Positions 7,414 through 15,479 of a stretch of 34,865 nt of DNA are shown here, piece after piece. The notes under the pieces were generated by a model that made no database searches, was not told the DNA's origin, and was given only the letters and a program-made list of their open reading frames with translations. This stretch comes from Cytobacillus horneckiae (GTDB lineage Bacteria > Bacillota > Bacilli > Bacillales > Cytobacillaceae): assembly GCF_002835735.1 (NCBI RefSeq), contig NZ_PISD01000069.1, positions 1 to 34,865 of the forward strand, in the 5' to 3' direction. Both the position numbers and the translations under genes were made by a program. Within the stretch, counting starts at the first letter, position 1; the number at the start of each line of letters is the position of its first letter.

Positions 7414-9534
7414 ATGATGAAAGCTTTCTTGCATAGTATTACAGACCGTGTTGCTACAAAAAAAGGCATGTGGATTACCATTGGCTCGTGGCTTGCATTA
7501 ACGGTCATTCTAGCGATGACTGCACCAAATGCAAAAGATTATGAAGTTAGTCGCATCGCAACCTTGCCTGAAGATGCACAATCAGTGATTGCCCAGGAGA
7601 AACTGGATGAATACTTTCCCAACAGTGAGGGGATACCTGCCATCTTAGTCTTCCAAGCAAAGGAACAAGAATTGACCGTGAAAGAAATTGCTCCTGTGCT
7701 GACAGCTTTTGAAAATGAGAATATTAAAGGCATTGAGCAAATCATTCCACTTGAAAAATTACCGCCGCAAGCTACAGCTGGATTTTTTTCTGAGGATGGA
7801 ACAACTGCAGTTATCCCTCTGCAATTTGAATCATCAATGGAGAGTAAGGACATACGTGACTCTTTAAATGAAATGAAAAGCATAGCGGAAAAGGACGCAG
7901 CGATGGAAATGTATGTTACAGGTCCCGCAGGTATTAGCGCTGATTCACTTGATTTATTTTCCCGTGCTGATTTAGTGCTTATTTTATCTACTGTCGGTTT
8001 AATTTTAATATTATTGATTGTTATCTACAGATCGCCATTATTAGCAATCATCCCATTGCTGGCAGCGGTGTTTGTCTACGTAGTAGTTATGAAATTATTG
8101 GGTATTTTAGGTAGCGCTGGGCTGGACCTTAGCAATCAAACAATCTCAATCATGTCCATCCTATTATTTGCTGCGGTTATTGATTATTCCTTATTCATCT
8201 TTTCACGTTTCCGTGAGGAACTTAAAAAACATGAGGATAAATACGAAGCGATGCAATCCGCAGTAAGAGAAGTAGGCATGCCTGTATTCTTCTCGGGAGG
8301 AACGGTTCTTGCTGCGATGCTTGTCTTGTTCTTTGCTGAATTCGGCGATTACCGCAACTTCGCTCCTACATTCGCAACTGCAATGGCCGTCATTATGCTT
8401 GCGTCTATTACACTTGTTCCTGCATTGTTCACATTGTTTGGGCGCAAGTCTTTCTGGCCAAAAGTGCCTAAAGTTGGAGAAAGTCGCGTAAAAGCCAATT
8501 CCTTTTGGAGCAAAACAGGCCGTTTTGTAGTAAAAAAACCGGGATTATCTGTTGTCGTAGTTGGACTTATTTTAATCATATCCGCCATCAATATCGTAAA
8601 CTTGGAATATGAATTTGATACCATCAAATCTTTCCCTGAGGATATGCCATCAAGGGAAGGCTATGAAATTCTAGAAGAAAAATTTGCAAGCGGCGATCTT
8701 GCGCCATCAACAATATTGCTGGAAGCAGATGAGCCTGTCAATGAAGAACAGCAGACGGCTCTTTCTGAAGAACTTTCTTCTCAACCGCTTGTAGGTTCAG
8801 TTAGAATCAATGGAAGCACAGATGACAATCAAGTTATTCAATACAGTTTATCCTTTACTGAAAGTCCATACGCTTTAGAAAGCATAGACGCAATGGAAGA
8901 TTTAATTAACCAAGCAGATTCGCTCATTGAAAGTGCTGGAATCGAAGGGCAATTATATTTTGCCGGCGAAACAGCTGCTCAAGTTGATGATCGTACAACA
9001 AATAATCGCGATGTAATTGTCATCGTATTATTAGAAACGCTGCTTATCTTTATTTTATTAATCTTCCTTACTAGATCAGTTAAAATGCCAATTTATATGA
9101 TGGGCACAATCCTTGTATCATTTTTGGCCGCACTCGGTTTAGGCATATTTCTAACAGAGCTGTTTTTCGATATTAGCGCTGTCAGCAATCGCGTGCCTCT
9201 GTATGCCTTTGTATTCTTGGTTGCTTTGGGGATTGATTACAATATTATGCTCATCTCCAGATTCCAAGAAGAACGCAGAAAGCATTCTGTTAAAGAAGCT
9301 GTCGAGATAGCTGTAGCAAATACTGGAGGCGTTATTTCCTCTGCCGGACTGATTTTGGCAGCGACTTTCGCAGTCTTAATGACACAGCCAATCCAGCTGT
9401 TGTTTGTTTTTGGTTTTATAGTAGCCGTCGGTATTTTACTCGATACTTTCCTTATTAGAGGGGTATTATTGCCTGGATTACTCGTTTTATTGGAGAAAGA
9501 TAAAGATAAGGCGAAAATGAGAAATAATAGCTGA
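7414..9534 (+). CDS. MMPL/RND-type membrane exporter (YdfJ/YdgH-like)
   Basis: This 706-residue protein has duplicated RND topology: TM1 near the N-terminus, a large extracytoplasmic loop, a block of five TMs, then the same pattern again. Both halves keep the Asp-Tyr pair of the MmpL proton relay, in AVIDYSLFIFSRFREE (D257-Y258) and LGIDYNIMLISRFQEE (D608-Y609). Such proteins use the proton gradient to move lipids, fatty acids or drugs across the membrane. The start is ATG 7414 behind GGAAAGGAAG; an upstream TTG at 7399 overlaps the ribosome site. Length matches Bacillus YdfJ. The adjacent TetR gene is its likely repressor. Substrate not predictable. Confidence 0.9.
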   Translation: MMKAFLHSITDRVATKKGMWITIGSWLALTVILAMTAPNAKDYEVSRIATLPEDAQSVIAQEKLDEYFPNSEGIPAILVFQAKEQELTVKEIAPVLTAFENENIKGIEQIIPLEKLPPQATAGFFSEDGTTAVIPLQFESSMESKDIRDSLNEMKSIAEKDAAMEMYVTGPAGISADSLDLFSRADLVLILSTVGLILILLIVIYRSPLLAIIPLLAAVFVYVVVMKLLGILGSAGLDLSNQTISIMSILLFAAVIDYSLFIFSRFREELKKHEDKYEAMQSAVREVGMPVFFSGGTVLAAMLVLFFAEFGDYRNFAPTFATAMAVIMLASITLVPALFTLFGRKSFWPKVPKVGESRVKANSFWSKTGRFVVKKPGLSVVVVGLILIISAINIVNLEYEFDTIKSFPEDMPSREGYEILEEKFASGDLAPSTILLEADEPVNEEQQTALSEELSSQPLVGSVRINGSTDDNQVIQYSLSFTESPYALESIDAMEDLINQADSLIESAGIEGQLYFAGETAAQVDDRTTNNRDVIVIVLLETLLIFILLIFLTRSVKMPIYMMGTILVSFLAALGLGIFLTELFFDISAVSNRVPLYAFVFLVALGIDYNIMLISRFQEERRKHSVKEAVEIAVANTGGVISSAGLILAATFAVLMTQPIQLLFVFGFIVAVGILLDTFLIRGVLLPGLLVLLEKDKDKAKMRNNS

Positions 9535-9536
9535 AC

Positions 9537-9574
9537 AAGTAAATGGAGCCTAAATGGGCTCCATTTACTTTGTC
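9537..9574 (+). terminator. Terminator after MMPL gene
   Basis: Perfect 14-bp stem AAGTAAATGGAGCC / GGCTCCATTTACTT with a six-base loop, followed by a weak T-rich tail (TGTCTTC). Confidence 0.75.
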
Positions 9575-9606
9575 TTCTGCTAATAAATCCACCTGATTTT
9601 TTTCGT

Positions 9607-9654
9607 TATTTGTCACTATTCGTCGATATTTGTCGGTATTTGTTAAAATTTGTG
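9607..9654. repeat. Five degenerate TATTTGTC units at exact 10-bp spacing
   Basis: Units start at 9607, 9617, 9627, 9637 and 9647 (TATTTGTC, TATTCGTC, TATTTGTC, TATTTGTT, AATTTGTG). They are followed by GGTGACAGGTACC at 9655-9667, which resembles short repeats remembered from other Bacillus intergenic regions. They lie just downstream of glpF (leftward gene). Confidence 0.75.
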
Positions 9655-9684
9655 GGTGACAGGTACCACTAAAAGTAATCGTTT

Positions 9685-10488
9685 TTATTGTTGAATCGAC
9701 CGTCTTTTATCTATTTTCTTTGCGATGAACAATGTAACTGTTAATAGGATGAGCATAATCCAAAAGGCGATTGTTACTTCCCCAAGATATACCGCCCGAT
9801 AAAATACTGCTGCTAAGCCTGCTCCGATGAATGGACCTATGATAGGAACAGGTGCATATTTCCAATTAGAAGGACCTTTTCCTGGTATCGGTAATATGAA
9901 ATGGGCAATCCTTGGACCTAAATCTCTGGCGGGATTAATCGCATATCCTGTAGTCCCACCTAAAGACATCCCAATTGCAACTATAAGTAGACCCACAGCT
10001 AAAGGATTTAATCCATCTGCGAAATCGTTTGCTCCTATAGTAAGCAATCCTATAATCAGGAAAAAAGTACCGATGATTTCGCTTAGAAGATTACCAACCG
10101 CATGTGGAATGGCTGGCCCTGTCACAAAGACCCCTAATTTCGTTGCAGGTTCCTCTGTCATTTTCCAGTGAGGTAAATAATGGAAATATACTATTATCGC
10201 CCCTAAAATTCCACCGATAATTTGAGCGAGTATGTATCCAGGAACATCCCCCCACGAGAAGGTCCCCATCATTGCCATTCCCAACGTAACTGCAGGATTC
10301 AAATGCGCTTCACTGAAATTTCCTACAGCATAGATGCCTAGCGTAACACCCAAGCCCCAGGCAATGGTTATTACAACCCAGCCTGCACCATTTGAAAAAG
10401 TCTTTTTCAAATTCACGCCGGCAACAACCCCATTGCCCAATAGCACAAGTATCATTGTTCCTATCACTTCACCCCAAAATGGATTCAT
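9685..10488 (-). CDS. glpF: Glycerol uptake facilitator (aquaglyceroporin)
   Basis: This 267-residue MIP-family channel has six TMs and two half-helices ending in NPA (64-66) and NPA (184-186). The Asp after the second NPA-Arg (NPARD) is typical of glycerol-conducting rather than water-only channels. Start ATG 10488 has GGAGG nine bases upstream; an upstream in-frame start exists but lacks a ribosome site. It lies behind a glycerol dehydrogenase gene in the same direction but beyond that gene's terminator, and no GlpK or GlpD is nearby. So glycerol entering here may be oxidised by the dehydrogenase to dihydroxyacetone rather than phosphorylated locally. Confidence 0.92.
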   Translation of the reverse strand: MNPFWGEVIGTMILVLLGNGVVAGVNLKKTFSNGAGWVVITIAWGLGVTLGIYAVGNFSEAHLNPAVTLGMAMMGTFSWGDVPGYILAQIIGGILGAIIVYFHYLPHWKMTEEPATKLGVFVTGPAIPHAVGNLLSEIIGTFFLIIGLLTIGANDFADGLNPLAVGLLIVAIGMSLGGTTGYAINPARDLGPRIAHFILPIPGKGPSNWKYAPVPIIGPFIGAGLAAVFYRAVYLGEVTIAFWIMLILLTVTLFIAKKIDKRRSIQQ

Positions 10489-10594
10489 TTTATTCTTCCT
10501 CCTCATATATGAAATAACCAAAATTATCTAATAGTGCTTTGTCTATTGTTTCATGAAATGCATCCAAAAGGATAGTTAATCATTTCCTATTTTT

Positions 10595-10607
10595 AGGTTT
10601 TAAACCT
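10595..10607. promoter_or_regulatory. Inverted repeat AGGTTTTAAACCT upstream of glpF
   Basis: A 6-bp arm inverted repeat around a single central base, about 107 bp before the glpF ATG. It is a possible operator; no promoter hexamers next to it are convincing. Confidence 0.3.
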
Positions 10608-10635
10608 TTAAGATGCACCTAATCAGTATGAGCAG

Positions 10636-10674
10636 TTATAAAAACAAACAGTTCCCGACAAATATCGGGAACTG
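10636..10674 (-). terminator. Intrinsic terminator of gldA
   Basis: Perfect 10-bp stem CAGTTCCCGA / TCGGGAACTG with a six-base loop; on the minus strand it is followed by TTTGTTTTTAT. The loop region contains a 13-bp string that also occurs, inverted, within the repeats at 9624-9636. Confidence 0.85.
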
Positions 10675-10717
10675 ATACAACACTGGCGTTCTTATTCACT
10701 TTACTCAGACTTGGCGA

Positions 10718-11827
10718 TTACAGTACATTTTTTTCTTTATAAGCTTTTGCATATTGATCAGCAGCAAAGATCGCATCTGCTACTTCATCTGGGGACACAT
10801 TAAATGCATTATGAATGGTTTCCCCTTGGCTAGTTGCTGCTTCGGCCACTTTCATGATCTCTTCTCTAGAAGCATCTTTTAATTTAATATCTTCCAGAGT
10901 GACAGGCAAATCTAGACTAATATAAAATGCAATATAACGTTCGATTTCCTCTAATGAATGCTTCTCTAATGCTAACTGAACAAGCGTACCAAAAGCTACT
11001 TTCTCACCATGAGATAAATGATGGATTTCCCCCTCTAATGCAGTAAAGCCATTATGGATAGCATGGGCAGCAGCTAACCCTCCACTTTCAAATCCTAAAC
11101 CACTAAGGAGGGTATTCGCCTCTACAATCGCTTCCAGTGCGGGTGTCACCACTTTGGCTTTTACTGATTCATAAGCAAGATGCCCATATTTGAATAAAAT
11201 TTGTTCACTTTTCTCTGCAATAGCTTCTCCAGCGATCGTTGTAATACCGCCTGCCATCGTTTGACCTCCATAAGCTATAACACTTCTCGCTTCAATCCAT
11301 GTTGCCAATGCATCGGCAATTCCAGAAGCTAATAAACGTGGTGGAGCCTCTGCGATTATTTTAGTATCTACTAATACTAAGTCTGGATTTTTCTTATAAA
11401 ATCTATAACTTTCAAAAATCCCCTGATCTGAATAAACGACAGACAAAGCACTCGTTGGCGCATCAGTTGAAGCAGCGGTTGGGACAATGACTGTATAGCC
11501 ATTGACTTCATCAGAAACACCCTTTGCAGTATCCAACGTCTTACCGCCGCCGACGCCAATAACTACTGTAGCTTGTGCCTTAGTTGCAATATCAGAAATT
11601 CTTTTTATTTCTTCGTTTGAAGCTTCACCATTAAAAATAACCTTTTCAGAACTAATATTTGCTGTCTTCAATTGTTCGACAACCTTATTTCCTGCGATAT
11701 TCCATACCATTTCATCCGCAATAACGATTGTTTTACTACCCATATCTTTAATATACTCACCGATATTTTCTAATGCATTTTTTCCTTGAACGTATTTAGA
11801 TGGGCTAATAAAAACTCTTAATGACAT
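10718..11827 (-). CDS. gldA: Glycerol dehydrogenase (NAD, Zn-dependent)
   Basis: The 369-residue protein belongs to the iron/zinc-containing polyol dehydrogenase family. It has the NAD-binding [12 protein letters not shown] (91-102) and [15 protein letters not shown] (116-130). Metal ligands Asp172 ([13 protein letters not shown]), His255 ([10 protein letters not shown]) and His273 (HHLSHGEK) lie one residue off the known B. stearothermophilus positions 173, 256 and 274. It oxidises glycerol to dihydroxyacetone with NAD. GGATG precedes the ATG. A terminator separates it from glpF, but the shared orientation and substrate suggest a functional pair. No dihydroxyacetone kinase is present in the window. 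Confidence 0.93.
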   Translation of the reverse strand: MSLRVFISPSKYVQGKNALENIGEYIKDMGSKTIVIADEMVWNIAGNKVVEQLKTANISSEKVIFNGEASNEEIKRISDIATKAQATVVIGVGGGKTLDTAKGVSDEVNGYTVIVPTAASTDAPTSALSVVYSDQGIFESYRFYKKNPDLVLVDTKIIAEAPPRLLASGIADALATWIEARSVIAYGGQTMAGGITTIAGEAIAEKSEQILFKYGHLAYESVKAKVVTPALEAIVEANTLLSGLGFESGGLAAAHAIHNGFTALEGEIHHLSHGEKVAFGTLVQLALEKHSLEEIERYIAFYISLDLPVTLEDIKLKDASREEIMKVAEAATSQGETIHNAFNVSPDEVADAIFAADQYAKAYKEKNVL

Positions 11828-12221
11828 AGTTAAAACATCCTTTTTTGTTTTTTTAAAAGCATCTATAGTATTCGATAAATATAAATTTTTACTATGTGGA
11901 TAATAATAATTAAAATGAGGTTAAACAGTTTAGATCTATTCTACCTTTTTATACTATTTGAATTTAGATAAGGTCGCTCCTTATTCTTTAACCTCCCTAT
12001 CGATTTACTAGTTAACTAATTAACTTGCAAGCAATTTAACTTATGAGAAAAAACCAGGAAACTAACATACCAAATACTAGAAATGAAGCTGCATGCATCA
12101 GTACTAAGAAGAACTGTATAATTCAGAGTTAATATTTCTATTTTTCCCTTATTTTAATTCTAGTAAACCATTCATCTTATTTTAAATTATATTTCACCTA
12201 TGCTTAACCTTTTGAAAATCA
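11828..12221. other. Intergenic region, nothing coding recognised
   Basis: This holds the upstream region of gldA (AT-rich, no convincing promoter hexamers) and about 250 bp of unassigned sequence. A 29-codon hydrophobic minus-strand stretch near 12035-12122 has no start or ribosome site and may be a relic. Confidence 0.4.
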
Positions 12222-12252
12222 AAATGACTTCGGTATCATTCCGAAGTCATTT
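12222..12252 (-). terminator. Terminator of the nitroreductase gene
   Basis: Perfect 12-bp stem AAATGACTTCGG / CCGAAGTCATTT with a seven-base loop; minus-strand tail TTTTGATTTT follows. Confidence 0.8.
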
Positions 12253-12304
12253 ACAACTAGATGTCACTATCATGCAATTTTCTCTATTTTATGTATATAA
12301 ATAA

Positions 12305-12922
12305 TTAGTATATCTTCACAAACTCATCGACTGGCTTTCGATAACCTCTTAACCGTCTATTACTCATTTTTTCGTGACCAATTGTAATCATTAAAACTAT
12401 TTCATGGGTACTAGGTATATCTAATAAGTTACGGATTTTTTCCTGATCAAAGCCAATCATTGGACAAGTATCCCATCCATGATTTTTAGCTGCAAGCATA
12501 AAAAGCATCGCTGATAATGATGCATTGCGAATGGCGTCTTCCTTCTGAAATGCCTCTCCCCGCCCTTCGTAAAAATGGGTATTATCTTCAATCATCTCTG
12601 TTAATTCAAATTCTGTTAACATTCCAAGGCTTAACATTCCTTGATGAATCCGCTCTGTTTGTTTATAAGCCAGACGATCTGCTGTAACCAAAATAACGGC
12701 AGAAGCTGACTTCACTTTATATTGTTTATATGCAGCCTCATACACTTTATCCTTTAAATCTTTATCTAGTACTGCTATATATTCTGTATGCTGTAAATTG
12801 AATGCAGATGGTGCAAACTTAACGTCTTCAAAAATAGGGTTTAGATCGTTTTGAGTAATTGGAATCCCTTCAATAAAATTATTTGCTGATCGGCGATTTT
12901 TTATTAATTCTTTTAAATCCAT
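12305..12922 (-). CDS. Nitroreductase-family flavoprotein (NAD(P)H-dependent)
   Basis: This 205-residue protein has nitroreductase hallmarks: the FMN phosphate-binding KNRRSANNF near the N-terminus, PSAFNLQH (42-49 region), and a C-terminal GHEKMSNRRLRGYRKPVDEFV. Members reduce nitroaromatics, quinones or flavins. The start is the ATG at 12922 behind GGGGAGAAAG; the longer frame begins with a GTG lying inside that ribosome site. Upstream lies a MarR gene in the same direction, with palindromes around both promoters, resembling Bacillus quinone/electrophile detoxification pairs such as mhqN/yodC. Which electrophile is sensed is unknown. Confidence 0.88.
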   Translation of the reverse strand: MDLKELIKNRRSANNFIEGIPITQNDLNPIFEDVKFAPSAFNLQHTEYIAVLDKDLKDKVYEAAYKQYKVKSASAVILVTADRLAYKQTERIHQGMLSLGMLTEFELTEMIEDNTHFYEGRGEAFQKEDAIRNASLSAMLFMLAAKNHGWDTCPMIGFDQEKIRNLLDIPSTHEIVLMITIGHEKMSNRRLRGYRKPVDEFVKIY

Positions 12923-12995
12923 AGTCTTTCTCCCCACAATTCTTTTTTTATTTATAAAATAACTTCATTTACGATAACGTGAATACGCATGTGAC

Positions 12996-13007
12996 TTGAT
13001 TAATCAA
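12996..13007. promoter_or_regulatory. Candidate MarR operator (TTGATTAATCAA)
   Basis: A perfect 12-bp palindrome between the MarR stop and the nitroreductase start. Its TTGAT/ATCAA arms match those of the inverted repeat at the MarR promoter. Confidence 0.5.
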
Positions 13008-13025
13008 ATGATCAAATAAAAAAAA

Positions 13026-13469
13026 TTACACAGGCGGTAATTCTTTTTTTTGACTATGTTTATGAACTTTTGTCATCAATTTGTATAGCGTTTGTTGCTC
13101 TTCCTCAGTTAATACATCGTGAAAAAAGGAAGATTGAAATGCCACTTGTTCCGGAGTTACCTTTTCTAACATTTTTTCTGCCTTATTTGTTAAGCTGATT
13201 GTTTTTGTTTTCCAGTCAAGCTTTCTCGTTATATATCCTTCTTTCTCAAGTCTTGCAAGCATACGGGAGATCCCGCCTTGCGTAATTGTTACCTTTTCTG
13301 CCAGTTCCATTTGCGTCAGAGGTTGATATATACGGATTTGCATCAAAACATCAAATTGAGCAGTAGTTAAATCAAAACGCTTTAAAAATACGTTGGACAT
13401 CTGATTGCTTTGATTAGTAAAACGCATTAATCTTAACCAGATTAAGGAACCTAAAGTATTTTCCCTCAT
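13026..13469 (-). CDS. MarR-family transcriptional regulator
   Basis: This 147-residue winged-helix protein has the recognition region [33 protein letters not shown] (about 52-84) and wing [19 protein letters not shown]. No cysteine is visible in the encoded protein, so cysteine-based thiol sensing of the OhrR/YodB kind is unlikely and ligand binding is more probable. The start chosen is ATG 13469, eight bases after GGAGG; ATG 13475 is too close to it. The promoter carries an inverted repeat over its -35, indicating autorepression, and a related palindrome precedes the nitroreductase gene. Confidence 0.9.
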   Translation of the reverse strand: MRENTLGSLIWLRLMRFTNQSNQMSNVFLKRFDLTTAQFDVLMQIRIYQPLTQMELAEKVTITQGGISRMLARLEKEGYITRKLDWKTKTISLTNKAEKMLEKVTPEQVAFQSSFFHDVLTEEEQQTLYKLMTKVHKHSQKKELPPV

Positions 13470-13492
13470 TAACATCTCCTCCTAATAGTCTC

Positions 13493-13523
13493 ATTTTACT
13501 AAGCAATTGATAAAATATCAATT
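13493..13523 (-). promoter_or_regulatory. MarR promoter with overlapping operator
   Basis: Minus-strand TTGATA (13516-13521), 17-bp spacer, TAAAAT (13493-13498). A perfect inverted repeat AATTGATA-AAA-TATCAATT (13505-13523) covers the -35 and part of the spacer. Confidence 0.7.
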
Positions 13524-13687
13524 AAAATAAGAACAAATATTAGTTTTAATTTGGATAATTTGTAGCAACTGTAATATTATTACTTGCATTTCATCTAAGA
13601 GAGTAAGCTTTTTTAATATCTACCACCCCCTATTCTTTCAAATAAATGATTCCTACTATCGTTAAAAATTATTACAGACATATTCTG

Positions 13688-13864
13688 TTACTCGATTATT
13701 TTCTTTATTAGCAGCTTCGCTTCAGCAATTGTTCCTTTAAATGTATCCCCAGTGCATGTAAGCGTAATATTATTTATCTTTGCTACAACAGTTACTTCCT
13801 CATCAGTTGCTTTAATATGATATTCCACATTATTTTCAGTAAAACCAAGCTGTGTATCATCCAC
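13688..13864 (-). CDS. Small hypothetical protein, 58 residues
   Basis: The frame begins with GTG at 13864, nine bases after a clean AGGAGG, and ends at TAA 13688-13690. The product starts MDDTQLGFTENNVEYHIKA and ends AKLLIKKIIE. It is soluble in composition, alternating beta-like segments (VEYHIKA, VTVVAKI, ITLTCTG) with a C-terminal helix, and has one cysteine. I do not recognise the family. It is a single gene between the divergently facing MarR and GNAT genes, and no terminator is obvious downstream. Strong start signals and sensible composition argue it is real. Confidence 0.65.
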   Translation of the reverse strand: MDDTQLGFTENNVEYHIKATDEEVTVVAKINNITLTCTGDTFKGTIAEAKLLIKKIIE

Positions 13865-14008
13865 TTATAAATACCTCCTATTTACTAATTTATAACAATT
13901 GTATAATACTAAAGTCTCTTTTTTAGTTAAATAAAAAGCACTTCTCGGATGAGTTTATAGCATAAAATTACTACATAAATATTTTACTATTAAAGCATGA
14001 CTGTATTG

Positions 14009-14037
14009 TTGTACAATGAAATAAATTCTAGTATAGG
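14009..14037 (+). promoter_or_regulatory. Candidate promoter of GNAT gene
   Basis: TTGTAC (14009-14014), 17-bp spacer, TATAGG (14032-14037), about 90 bases before the start codon. Confidence 0.35.
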
Positions 14038-14124
14038 TATTATTTGGATACACAACCTTGGTATGAGAAATTTCTAAATGAGTTAATCAATTTAATTGAA
14101 TTTAACTTTTGAAAGGAGATAATC

Positions 14125-14664
14125 ATGGAACTTGTTGGAGAAAAAATAAAGCTAACTAAAATATCAATCAATGATTTGGATTTTATTTGCAGGATAGAAT
14201 GCGACAAAGATTTATGGTACTTTGAAGAATATGTCTACTCAGATAAAAATGAAGTACATGAAGAGTACATGAATAAAATTGGAGAAGAAACACCAACAAG
14301 CTATGACTTTATAGTAACAATGAATACGGATAAGTCTCAAACGCCCATTGGTTTAGCACAAATCTGGAGCGATAATGAATACAGAAAAAGCTGGGAAATT
14401 GGCTTCGCCATACTTCCCGAATATTGGGGAAATGGTTTTGGCAGCGCAGCAGCTAAACTTTTGTTGCAGTTCGCTTTTGAAAAGCTAGATGCACATAAAG
14501 TATTGGGTATGTGCAATTCAAATAATACCCGCTCTGCGGTTTTGATGGAAAATCTTAATATGCGAAGAGAGGCTGTTTTTAAGGAAGAACTTTTCTGGAA
14601 AAATAAATGGGTTGACCAATTCTATTTTTCTATTCTGGAGAGAGAGTATTTTGATAGAAAATAA
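14125..14664 (+). CDS. GNAT-family N-acetyltransferase (RimJ/RimL type)
   Basis: This 179-residue protein has the full GNAT fold of the RimJ/RimL branch. The acetyl-CoA-binding motif A is WEIGFAILPEYWGNGFGSAAAKLLL (about 92-116), with the pyrophosphate loop NGFGSA in place of the consensus RGxGxA, followed by HKVLGMCNSNNTRSAVLMENLNMRREA (motif B, about 134-160). GAAAGGAG precedes the ATG. It acetylates an amine, possibly a ribosomal-protein N-terminus, an antibiotic or a small metabolite; nothing in the context decides. It is monocistronic and convergent with the peptidase gene. Confidence 0.9.
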   Translation: MELVGEKIKLTKISINDLDFICRIECDKDLWYFEEYVYSDKNEVHEEYMNKIGEETPTSYDFIVTMNTDKSQTPIGLAQIWSDNEYRKSWEIGFAILPEYWGNGFGSAAAKLLLQFAFEKLDAHKVLGMCNSNNTRSAVLMENLNMRREAVFKEELFWKNKWVDQFYFSILEREYFDRK

Positions 14665-14684
14665 ACCTCTTAACATTTTATTAA

Positions 14685-14719
14685 AAACCCCTCATCTAAT
14701 ATTCTTAGATGAGGGGTTT
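14685..14719. terminator. Bidirectional terminator between GNAT and pcp
   Basis: Perfect 14-bp stem AAACCCCTCATCTA / TAGATGAGGGGTTT with a seven-base loop. The T-run is better on the minus strand (TTTTTAATAAAAT), so it mainly serves the leftward peptidase gene. Confidence 0.85.
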
Positions 14720-14779
14720 AGCGCTGCCAACCGTATGTAAATTTGCAAAAGCTTTTACCCGCTTTCAGCATAAGAGTTT

Positions 14780-15382
14780 CTAACTGATTGATTCAATACA
14801 AATCCTGATCCCTTTCTTTAAATCTTCATGGCTCCAGCTTGGAATTTTGCCATGCAGAACAGCGAGTTCATGAGAAGCTGGGATATGAATAAAGCCAGCT
14901 GGGATATTAAGGTTTTTTGCTTTTATATAATATAAAGCTTGATACATCACATGATTGCATAGATAAGTGCCCGCTGTATCTGAAACCTCAGCCGGTAAGT
15001 CATTCTCAAGCAGCTTATTAACCATTATTCTATAAGGCAAGGTTGAAAAATACCCATCAGCACCATCTGAGGAAATCATCTCATCTATAGGCTTATGTCC
15101 TTCATTATCCGTCGGCCCATGATTGACATTTACAGCTATTCTTTCTGGTGTAATTTTAAACCTGCCGGCGGCAAGCCCCAAGGAAATAACAGCATCTGGC
15201 TCTACTTCTTCCATATAGGCTATTAATTTTTGCCCTGCTTGTTTAAAATCGACTGGCAAAATTTTTGCAGTAATCAAGTACTCGCCAATCACAAGCCCAT
15301 TTAACTCTTCTGCTATTTTCATTGTTGGATTAACAGGAAAGTCAAGAAATGGTTCAAATCCGGTTATTAAAAGCTTTTTCAT
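14780..15382 (-). CDS. pcp: Pyrrolidone-carboxylate peptidase (pyroglutamyl peptidase I)
   Basis: This 200-residue cysteine peptidase removes N-terminal pyroglutamate from peptides. The catalytic triad is visible: Glu80 (FKITPERIAVN), Cys142 (GTYLCNHVMY) and His166 (GFIHIPASHE), near the positions 81/144/168 known in Bacillus. The N-terminus KKLLITGFEPF is standard. ATG 15382 was preferred because AAGGGG lies eight bases upstream; ATG 15391 is only three bases from it. The gene lies 97 bp behind the MscS gene and its terminator. Confidence 0.93.
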   Translation of the reverse strand: MKKLLITGFEPFLDFPVNPTMKIAEELNGLVIGEYLITAKILPVDFKQAGQKLIAYMEEVEPDAVISLGLAAGRFKITPERIAVNVNHGPTDNEGHKPIDEMISSDGADGYFSTLPYRIMVNKLLENDLPAEVSDTAGTYLCNHVMYQALYYIKAKNLNIPAGFIHIPASHELAVLHGKIPSWSHEDLKKGIRICIESIS

Positions 15383-15435
15383 CCCATCCACCCCTTCTTT
15401 TATATAGTATCAAAATTCTGTTAAATATGTTCAAA

Positions 15436-15478
15436 AGAAAAACCGTTTCTCTCATAATGAGAGGAAACGGTTTTTTTG
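15436..15478. terminator. Terminator of the MscS gene
   Basis: Long stem built from ACCGTTTC-TCTCAT and ATGAGAG-GAAACGGT with one bulge, flanked by A-run and T-run, so it can work on both strands. It lies directly behind the leftward MscS stop codon. Confidence 0.85.
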
Positions 15479-15479
15479 C

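Noticed and set aside
10522..10640. GlpP-type antiterminator or cre site before glpF
   Set aside because: No terminator-like leader hairpin and no acceptable cre match were found; the closest string has GC in place of the central CG.
12035..12122. Hydrophobic minus-strand stretch (FFLVLMHAASFLVFGMLVSWFF) as a small membrane protein
   Set aside because: There is no ribosome site and no start codon at the proper place; at most a relic.
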